Part shown: piece by piece, positions 37,991 to 45,512 of the stretch | Layout of the letters: each line of letters opens with the position of its first letter | Numbering within the stretch: position 1 is the first letter of the stretch | Source of the DNA: Flectonema sp. DT1601 | Taxonomy: Eukaryota > Euglenozoa > Diplonemea > Diplonemida > Diplonemidae | NCBI GenBank assembly: GCA_964019425.1 | Contig: OZ025811.1 | Location: forward strand, 682,001 to 746,000 | Length of the DNA: 64,000 bases | Direction: 5' to 3' | Notes under the pieces: model-generated | Databases searched by the model: none | What the model saw: the letters and a program-made list of their open reading frames with translations, nothing else | Told to the model about the DNA's origin: nothing | Made by a program: the position numbers and the translations under genes

Positions 37991-38828
37991 CTTACTAGTG
38001 AAATTGGTGATCTTGTTTTCGTATGCCTCAACTGCTTTTTACGTAGTAAATTTCTGTTCTTACACACACACAAACTTTCAAATCCAATTTGTGAATGCAG
38101 TGAGTAGTCACAGCGTGGCAACATCAGACTTGTGTCGATCGCATGCTCATTAAGCTCCGTCTCAGTGACTGCTTTGGATTTTAATGACTGATAATGCTCT
38201 ATAGAAAATTAGATCTGGTTTTATCCAGATCTATTCCAGTACAAAACCTAATATTTTCTTGGACCCATCAGTACTGCTATTCGTGAATTGAGGTTTTTTT
38301 TCCAGTTGGCCACTAATCTATTTTTCTCATCATTTATTGTTGTTTATTTATTTATTTATTTATTTTTTTTTTTCATAAATTTTGTTTATCCCCTCTTTTT
38401 TTCTTTTTTTAAAAGGGGAAAAAAAAAAAAAAAGAAACAATAAAAAGAGAAATTTCTATTTGGGATTTATGGGACCCTCCGATTTGCGGAAAATCGTAGC
38501 AATCGGGGGGGAATCTTCAGAGGTGTGGTTAGTGGTGTAGCGTTATTGTTGTTGAAGAGAACCAATTTCCCTTCTTTCAGCCCCCTTATTGCTTTGGAGT
38601 CCTTAATATGGATTCTGTAGGCTCATCGCATTTCTGAGTATCGTAAACGATCGATGCTGTGAGAAACAATTGGTTATTGTATCTATTATGTTTTTGTTCA
38701 TTGAGGAGTTTTCAATGAAAAAAAAACAAAACAAAAAACAACGACGCTGGTTTTAGTCCTCTGCCACCCGTCCCTTATGGTTAAGAATTCACTGCCCCCT
38801 TTCCTATTGCGTTTTTCAAAGTTCACGC

Positions 38829-38861
38829 TCACTCACTCAACCCACTCACTCACTCACTCAC
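38829..38861. repeat. ACTC tetranucleotide microsatellite
   Basis: Imperfect CTCA units, about 250 nt upstream of the coiled-coil gene. Confidence 0.8.
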
Positions 38862-39108
38862 CCGCTCCCCCATCCTACTCTGCTTTTAGTTTCTGAATTG
38901 AATTATGCAGGACTGAGATGTTAGTTAACAAAACAATAATTATTTTGGAACAGCAACAAAGTAACACGCAGATGACGATATCAGAGTTCACTACTGGGAG
39001 TTACCTAACACTCATAGAATACAGCAGCGTTGAATTAAATAATCACTTATTATGTTTCTTTTTATTACATAGGAAGGGGAGGGATTCAACCCCCCCAACC
39101 CAACAAAA

Positions 39109-39641
39109 ATGGAAATAACAAGTACTGTGGCTACCCTTGATGCCCACTACCTCGTTTTAGATAGTGAGGTACGTTCGTACTTTTTGTTAAAGTGTAATGT
39201 TATTTCACTTTATAACATGGAAAAAGAAAAAAATAAAAAAAAATAAAACAGGTACGTGAAATAACCAAAGACATGTCATACTTACGAGAGCTCACAAAAA
39301 GATACGGTAAACACTGGGAAGCAGCGATAAAACAATTAAAATACATGAAATCAACTAGAGAACAATCAAAGAGAGAAATAGAACAGACTTTGGATTTATT
39401 TAAATTACAGCTTCCAGCTGCGAGAGGACTGTGTAAACGACTACAACGAAATGGTTGTAACATTCAAGTAAGCCAGATTCCAGAAGCTCCGGCATTCACT
39501 CTGACTGTTCAGTCAGCGATACTAGCAAACAGTACAATGTCGTCAACTTTAGGTACGCAATCTCATGACTCAACTGTTGTTTTAAATAGAATATCAGATG
39601 AGGGCAATCCATTAGTTCCAGTTGGCTCTGGTATTCATTGA
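39109..39641 (+). CDS. small coiled-coil protein (two exons)
   Basis: Unrecognised 149-residue protein. Exon 1 is 39109-39168 (20 codons) and exon 2 is 39252-39641, joined in phase 0 by an 83-nt intron that starts GTACGT and ends AAAATAAAACAG. Without this join the first in-frame ATG would be at 39273. Residues about 18-75 are highly charged and helical (SEVREITKDMSYLREL, then KQLKYMKSTREQSKREIEQT), typical of a short coiled coil; the C-terminal half is Ser/Thr-rich. A TTTTTATTACATAG lies 36 nt before the start. Size and layout resemble small subunits of tethering, kinetochore or BLOC-type complexes, but nothing allows a specific call. Confidence 0.65.
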
Positions 39642-40049
39642 AATTTCGTACTAGTTTTGTTTTGTTCATTGTTTTGGTACCAAAAAAAAAAAAAAAAAAA
39701 AAAAAAAAGTATAGTTTACACCGTTATTATCGAGGTTAGTAAATAATTTAATTATTCGTAATTATTTTTTTTTTACTGCCATTCCAACAAGGTACTTAAG
39801 TTAAGTGCCTTGAGATTTTCTGTTCTGTGTATTGAGTAGTTCAAATTCAAACACGTGTAAAAGTCAAAAGACTTCTTCACCAATTTCTTTTTTTAGTAAG
39901 TGTTTTATTGTTGTTTTTTCTGTATCGTTTTGTTGACTTTATTATTACGCTCAAAAATTCATTTGAAAAAAAAAAAAAAAAAAAAAAACCAAGAAAAAAA
40001 AATTTCTTCTCCCCTTTGCAGCCCTCTCTCCCTCTCCCACTACATCATA

Positions 40050-41495
40050 ATGAGGTTTAGACTGTCTTGTGGACAACGAGGATGGGCACGTAAACCGTTT
40101 GCTCGGTATTCATCAATAAGGTGTTCCTTAGAAGGATTTAGAATTCAATTAGCAAAACCTGATCATGTTACAGTATCAAGAAGAAGGGCAAAGAAGTGGT
40201 ATTTACTTCACGATGAAGACTTAGATAAGCTTATGGCTGTGGAAGCGCCTAATCCGTATGGAGATGAAAATGATATGTACGAACTTTATTGGTTAAGTGA
40301 TGTGGTTCAACTCGCGAAAACAAAACATCCCGAAAACGTAATTGTTAATAATTATAAGCAAATTTTGAAAAATGCAAAAGAGAAATCAACGACAAAAAAT
40401 GATGCGACTCGAGTGATATACGGCATGTCAGGAACAGATAGATGGTACCGTAACCCTTCATCAGGTACACCTGAAGGTAAGAAATCGATAGAACAAGGAT
40501 TAAAATCAAATTTAACAATATTTTGTGGTAAATTACTAGTATCAAAAGCCACTGGTTCATTTGCTCTATTCGCAGATGCAATGCATTCCCTCGCAGATGT
40601 TTGTAACTATATGTATCGCTACTACAGTTTATCACAAAGTACTCAACAGGCTGATCAAAAACATCCATACGGTTACGCACCCTTACGTCATATCTGCGCA
40701 GATAGATCATTCGTTTGTTTACTTCTTGTTGGTGGTGCCATTCCAATATCTGTTGGAGTCTATGAGTTAGGACAGCTGGCTTCCATATGTGTTCTTCCTC
40801 CGCATGAACCAACATTAGCACTTGCTGCTGGTGCGGTATTGGTTTTTTCAATGGTCATGGAAGGACTTGCCATGAGAACTGCATCACAAGAAATGGCAGA
40901 AAGGGCAAAAACAGGAAAAAAACAAGAAATAATGTCTTCGGCTACATATTTAGAAGCCAGGGCCGGAGTATACGGAAGTCTAGTCGGACTGTTAGGAGTG
41001 ATGGTAACAGCGACAACAGGCAGTCCTGTTGTAGAGATTGGATGCAGTGCAATAATGGGTTCAGTTGTTGCAGGTGTTGCCTGTCATTTATTATCAGTCT
41101 CTGGTACAGCTCTTCTGGGAGCAACACTACCCGTGGACAGAGTTACGACTGTTATTGAGATGCTTCAACGTGATGAGGTGGTAGTTGAGATTTACGATGT
41201 GAAAACTCAAATTATCGGTAGTGACACTGTTCGTTTCAAAGCTGAAATCCACTACAACGCTGAAGTTATTACCAAACGTCGCAGATCTTTGCATAGCGTT
41301 CCTTCTGCAGAAGCTACCAACCTCTTCAAAGAACTCGAAGGACTTCAATCAGACGCATCATCAGAGGATTGGTTAATGAAAAACGACGCTGAATTCTTGA
41401 TCGCTTTTGCAGGTGAAGCCCGTCGACTACAAGAAATGGTCCGTAAAGAGCTAGGTGAATATTCCAATGTTTACGTTGACCTTAGCGTTTGGTAA
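40050..41495 (+). CDS. SLC30A9: ZnT9-like mitochondrial zinc transporter (CDF family)
   Basis: 481 residues. The N-terminus is Arg-rich without acidic residues (MRFRLSCGQRGWARKPFARY), as expected for a mitochondrial presequence, and SLC30A9 proteins are mitochondrial zinc/proton exchangers. A DNA-binding-like N-domain (residues about 50-130) precedes the CDF membrane region. TM2 carries FADAMHSLADVCN, with H179 and D183 forming the usual HxxxD half-site. The TM5 site, LED-like in ZnT9 proteins, reads YLEARAG near residue 300, so one expected acidic residue is not in place. The C-terminus ends NVYVDLSVW, like the VDLE(I/V) ends of ZnT9. The start is the first ATG after CCCCTTTGCAG (acceptor 40020-40021); an upstream in-frame extension reads poly-Lys and is rejected. 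The TAA stop sits inside GGTAAGT; splicing there to 41675 would give an alternative end at 41699. Confidence 0.88.
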   Translation: MRFRLSCGQRGWARKPFARYSSIRCSLEGFRIQLAKPDHVTVSRRRAKKWYLLHDEDLDKLMAVEAPNPYGDENDMYELYWLSDVVQLAKTKHPENVIVNNYKQILKNAKEKSTTKNDATRVIYGMSGTDRWYRNPSSGTPEGKKSIEQGLKSNLTIFCGKLLVSKATGSFALFADAMHSLADVCNYMYRYYSLSQSTQQADQKHPYGYAPLRHICADRSFVCLLLVGGAIPISVGVYELGQLASICVLPPHEPTLALAAGAVLVFSMVMEGLAMRTASQEMAERAKTGKKQEIMSSATYLEARAGVYGSLVGLLGVMVTATTGSPVVEIGCSAIMGSVVAGVACHLLSVSGTALLGATLPVDRVTTVIEMLQRDEVVVEIYDVKTQIIGSDTVRFKAEIHYNAEVITKRRRSLHSVPSAEATNLFKELEGLQSDASSEDWLMKNDAEFLIAFAGEARRLQEMVRKELGEYSNVYVDLSVW

Positions 41496-41499
41496 GTAT

Positions 41500-42674
41500 T
41501 GTGTTCTGTAAAATACGATCTCAATCTTTCTTTTGCAAAGTAGTGCCGAGAGGGTTACTTTCGGATTCACGAGTTGTTGATTTGCGTTTGTTTCGTATCA
41601 AACATTAATAATGTTATAATTTGTTCGTTTTTATAAAATATATTTCTTTTTTTTTTTTTTTTTAAATTTCCTAGCTACCACTACTACCAAGTGAAGTAAT
41701 CATCTCCTCGGGGGAGTTTTCCTTTTTTTCTTTCTTTCTTCTGAGTCAGTTGAACCTCCTACGTACAACAACACAACCAATACTGTCTATTTACTGTCAC
41801 TTGATATTATAACTTCCCTTCACTCCTGAGGGAGTCTTTACGGTTGTGAGGTATCAAATGACTGATACCCCGTAAGCCTACCATGATGTACAAGTGTTAG
41901 GATTTCTAAAATAAAAAAATAAAATAAAATAAAATATTGTTTTGGTGGATGACCGCCGCTTGTTTGTTTACCCGAGGGTGAGTCACTCTGTTCTGTTTGA
42001 GCTGAGCAATCTTAATTATTGGTTAGATCCTCTGTAGGGTATTGAAACTCCTTCATTGCCCCTTAAATAAATCACTTTTGAAATGCTTTAAGACACTTTC
42101 TTGGGGATAATTTTATTTTTTCTTGACTGATGCTGTAAGAACTGAGTAGATATATATATTAGGTATTCTGGTTAACAGTAAAATAAGATCCCCACACCTG
42201 GAATTGACTTTCTTGGGGCATTTCTTCAGCCGCAGTTTACCGTTCCAGAAAAGTACTCTAATTTTAACAAGTTCCTCATACTCCCTTGAAAGCACAGAGT
42301 GATATCAGAATTTGTAGGGAGAGGGAAAAAAAAAAAAAAAAAAAAAAAGAAGAAGAGAGAAAAAAAACGAAAAAAAAAACAAAAAAACAAAAAAAACGTA
42401 TGCTCTTTGAGGCAAGTGAACTTGACAGACACGAGCCGTATTTATAAGTAACGACCTACAATTGTCAAGTAGTTAAACTTGATGTAGTAAAAGCTTGATA
42501 CGAAGATGGATGGAAATGAAAAAAAAAAAAAAAAAAAAAACCGAAATATTATGGTAAGCACTATTTTTTCTTAGTTTATAAGCCTCAATATCAGCCTTTT
42601 ATTCGCTGTAATTTCGTGTCATATTCTTTCGCGTCAAGAGCTACCCAATAAAGACAAAATTGAAACAACTCTAA
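41500..42674. other. intergenic region with covarying element
   Basis: Holds the alternative ZnT9 3' exon (41675-41699), copy D of the covarying element (41823-41876) and A/T runs. No protein gene seen. Confidence 0.6.
41823..41876 (+). ncRNA. covarying two-hairpin element, copy D
   Basis: P1 pairs CTCC with GGAG (41823-41834). P2 pairs CTTTAC (41836-41841) with GTAAG (41872-41876), and GGTATC (41850-41855) with GATACC (41864-41869) around AAATGACT. Here the outer CTCAC/GTGAG pair of other copies has become TTTAC/GTAAG, and the inner pair has changed on both strands: direct covariation. It lies about 330 nt after the ZnT9 stop, perhaps in its 3' UTR. Confidence 0.6.
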
Positions 42675-43268
42675 ATGCGCACAACATTTAAACAAGTTGT
42701 TATACGTACGTTGGGGATGGGGACGGGGACGGGGTCGCATGTGTTTTGTAGTAACACATGCGATCAGCTTAGAACTGAGGGGTTGGGTAGGGATGGTTCG
42801 GGCGAGTGTCACACCATTATTGCTTTCTGTCGCTGTTGTGGGATGACACCTGCCCGACAAAAAGAGACAAACACACGGACGTTGAAACCCTTAAAAAAGA
42901 AAGGGAGTCAGACTAGCAAACCTACCCAGAAATGGCTGCATGACAAAGTGTTAGGCAGACTACAGGTTCAAAGACTTCCTTGTTTTTCTGTGACAAGCCT
43001 GAAGTGTTAGCAAATGACGATACTGTTTTCACAACAACAGGTATTTAGCAGAGATACGACAACGATGATGATCACTAATAGAGCAACTGTCTCGAATAAA
43101 TGTTCCTCATCCAACTGTTTCATCACTGCGTGCACTGAGCTGCACCTTCCCGTGACATACCACTGTCATCCCACCTCTGATATCGCTCTTGAAATTTGCC
43201 CCATCGTTATATTCGGCAAAGCTAGCAGAGAGGGAAGCGAAAACAGCTCAGAAACAGCTTATTTTTAA
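42675..43268 (+). CDS. doubtful gene or structured RNA
   Basis: About 600 nt without long A/T runs, which here marks functional sequence. One frame is open from ATG 42675 to 43007, has a TAG at 43008 and continues open in the same frame to TAA at 43268. A small intron ending TTTTCACAACAACAG at 43040 could remove the TAG; its donor is unclear (GTGACA at 42990 is possible). The product would be Cys/Ser/Thr-rich (CSNTC, CRCCG) with no known domain. Against a gene, codon use is odd (runs of GGG and ACG). For RNA, CGCATGTGTT pairs with AACACATGCG, TCGGGC...AGTGTCA pairs with TGACAC...GCCCGA, and GATCAGCTTAGAACTG equals a eukaryotic LSU signature. Confidence 0.3.
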
Positions 43269-43416
43269 GGCTAATTTTTTTAGAAACGAAAAAAGCGAAT
43301 TTCGCTTAAAACCCGTGTGCTTACCATACATAATCATTAAGTGATCCTTGATACCAACTTGTCCCATGGAGAATTTAGAGAGGAGGGGATTTTTCTTTAT
43401 TGTGAAATCTTCTTCT

Positions 43417-43449
<33 letters not shown>

Positions 43450-43587
43450 CAAATTTGCGTGTCTTATGTTAATACGGCAATAGTCAAAAAATGTATTTAA
43501 CTTTTTATAACAGGTGGAGATGATGAATATGGTTTTGTGTTGAATGTGCAAAAAAATGAAATAAAATTACTTTCCTCCCTTCTCAGG

Positions 43588-44946
43588 ATGATGCAAGAAG
43601 ATGACGATGGACAATTGACACCCACGACCCCGACAGATATCCTTCAAATCGGAGATGATGTCTTAATCTATATTTTAGAATTCTTATCTCCTGTTGAAAT
43701 TTGCAACACCTCACTAATTTGTGAACACTTTCACCAACTATCGTCCAATGATAGAACATGGTTTACGATTGTCACTAGCAACGTTGTCTGCATTGGAGAT
43801 TCCGGCGAGTTATTGACTCCGAGATTACCTTATAAAGAATGGTATCAAGAACGGTTGCAATATTGCCGAGCAGATATGATTGACTTCATTAAAAGAGAAG
43901 AGAATTTTAAATTTTCTGACATAAATATGCAAACTATTAAAATAATGTATAGAATGTGTAAAAAAGGAATGATATCGTCGACCGATTCTCGTAATAATCA
44001 ATTTTCACAAACTCATGCTAGTTTTTTTAATATGGCATCTCAATTTGCTCAACGAAATAAACTTCTTTTATCCATTGCTGGATGTGGTATAAGAGGAATC
44101 TTAGAAATAAATAGATACTTCTTAGGACGACTATTCCCTCACTTAACAACTTTTACATTCCTTCCGAGAAGAACACCCTCAGTGGTCAACGTTCTTCTTC
44201 ACAACCATCGGATAATTGCCTTAATAATCTGCGTCAGTGCTCTTGGCCGACCATCATCATGGGCAGCGGTTCAAACTGGAGGTCGTTTTTTAAGCACCTC
44301 AACTTTTTATTATTTATCAGGTGTCCTGTTATGGGAAACAGGACTATACAGTAGCCTGGCAGAGTATGATGTTACGGCATATCAGGGTTTGAATTCTCCT
44401 TGGAGAAGACGTTTTGCTGTTGCGTTCACGGCATTTCAGATACTACTGGCGTGTAGGGACATTACGAAAAAACGACTCTCGTCGGCCTCACTGATGTGCG
44501 CTCCACTGGTTGCGAGTTTAATGTTTAATAGTTGGCTGTTTAAATATCATCTTCCTCTTGCGAATAAATTTTCAAAATTCGCAACTTTAGGAGCGGTTGA
44601 TGATCTGGAAAAGTTCATTCCTGACGAACGAACACGAATGGCAACATCAAGGCTCATCCTTCCCTTCTATAATAAACACGGAATCATATTTAGGTTATTC
44701 GCTTACTTCGGTACGATCATAATAAACCCTTATGGACATTTCAAGCATGCTTCTCATTATAAATGGGCCCTACTGGGATCGTTATTGAATATTTTAATCA
44801 GGATTAATACCTCAACAGTGACTGCAATATATGGTAATTTTTCTGGATTTTGGTTTCACTTATTCGCACATTTATTACAAGCGATTGTCCCGCTAGTCAC
44901 TCCTTCGGATTCTTTTGAAGAATTGTACAGAAAGAAGGCTACTTAA
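43588..44946 (+). CDS. F-box protein with hydrophobic C-terminal region
   Basis: 452 residues from the chosen ATG. Residues about 15-65 form an F-box (DILQIGDDVLIYILEFLSPV...ICEHFHQL...RTWF), which in known proteins docks Skp1 in SCF ubiquitin ligases. The remainder has several hydrophobic stretches (e.g. IIALIICVSAL, FAVAFTAFQILLAC, MCAPLVASLMFNSW, HLFAHLLQAIVPL), suggesting membrane association; no substrate-binding repeat (LRR, WD40, Kelch) is seen. An F-box joined to putative membrane helices is uncommon. The start follows CTTTCCTCCCTTCTCAG by one base; the frame stays open upstream to 43501, so a 5' exon beginning after TTTATAACAG at 43513 is a less likely alternative. No intron. Confidence 0.75.
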   Translation: MMQEDDDGQLTPTTPTDILQIGDDVLIYILEFLSPVEICNTSLICEHFHQLSSNDRTWFTIVTSNVVCIGDSGELLTPRLPYKEWYQERLQYCRADMIDFIKREENFKFSDINMQTIKIMYRMCKKGMISSTDSRNNQFSQTHASFFNMASQFAQRNKLLLSIAGCGIRGILEINRYFLGRLFPHLTTFTFLPRRTPSVVNVLLHNHRIIALIICVSALGRPSSWAAVQTGGRFLSTSTFYYLSGVLLWETGLYSSLAEYDVTAYQGLNSPWRRRFAVAFTAFQILLACRDITKKRLSSASLMCAPLVASLMFNSWLFKYHLPLANKFSKFATLGAVDDLEKFIPDERTRMATSRLILPFYNKHGIIFRLFAYFGTIIINPYGHFKHASHYKWALLGSLLNILIRINTSTVTAIYGNFSGFWFHLFAHLLQAIVPLVTPSDSFEELYRKKAT

Positions 44947-45029
44947 AAAAAAAAAAAAAAAAAAAAAGGAAATAAATGATGACTATTAATACTTAAAAAG
45001 CGTTAGTCAATGCAGTACAGGATGATACA

Positions 45030-45165
45030 TTTCACTGAATGACACTACCAGGTGTGGAGTATGCGGCTTAGTTTGATTTAACACGGGGGTCCATGGCCGC
45101 TCCTGGTTGGTGGCAATCAAATAATTGATAGCGCATCGCGTCGTTTAGTCCACAACGCTATTCAA
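45030..45165 (+). rRNA. small-subunit rRNA fragment with internal deletion
   Basis: Lies in the gap between the F-box and NHE genes. ACTACCAGGTGTGGAG, TGCGGCTTAGTTTGA and AACACGGG follow the eukaryotic SSU order (CACCACCAGGAGTGGAG, TGCGGCTTAATTTGA, AACACGGG). Where SSU then has about 75 nt of h31-h34 sequence, this copy jumps straight to GTCCATGGCCGCTCC and GGTTGGTGG, matching GTGCATGGCCGTTC and AGTTGGTGG, then to a TAATTGATAGCG-like block. At least two nearly invariant bases differ. A decayed SSU relic is the simplest reading; a compact rRNA piece is the alternative. Confidence 0.7.
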
Positions 45166-45475
45166 AACTGAATGACCGTTTTACACAACACGAAGGCTTG
45201 TACTTAATCTACTGCATGTCCTCAAGTTGCTTTTTATGTTATTTTGTTTTTTGTTTTTTTCATGTTTCCTACTTCTTTTTGCATGCTGTGAGACGAGCCT
45301 CACCTTATTGGGATAATACCAACCCAATGTATATTTTATATTAGTTGTTAATTATTAATTATGTTAACATTATTTAATAAACCTTACAGATAGTATTAAA
45401 TAAATATTAGGATTATACTTATGGAACTAAAGGATCACTTTATTATTATTATTATTATTTTTTCTCTACACACAG
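45166..45475. other. intergenic leader region before the exchanger gene
   Basis: AT-rich, with an ATT repeat just before TTTCTCTACACACAG (45461-45475), the putative acceptor of the exchanger transcript. No gene seen. Confidence 0.6.
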
Positions 45476-45512
45476 GGTACATTCTCTGCGCACACGCAAA
45501 GGGATTGAAAAT

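Larger units (their letters stand above)
20436..39071. other. long gene-poor AT-rich tract
   Basis: No protein gene is supported over 18.6 kb. A and T runs of 15-40 nt recur every few hundred bases. It contains the LSU-like stretch at 23566-23630, the covarying element at 24857, family 1 at 33393, a tandemly repeated block at 32870-33070, several strong hairpins (24246-24282, 26241-26323, 28223-28257, 29046-29064, 31784-31811, 38211-38232) and weaker rRNA-like stretches (34668-34684, 35240-35345, 38475-38570). Right after the cyclin stop there is a CAACT...AGTTG hairpin (about 20450-20475). Frames with KKKK or FFFF strings were set aside. Confidence 0.6.

Noticed and set aside
39900-40049. 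Upstream extension of the ZnT9 frame
   Set aside because: It reads poly-Lys through an A-run and lies before a strong CCCCTTTGCAG acceptor; the ATG at 40050 gives a proper presequence.
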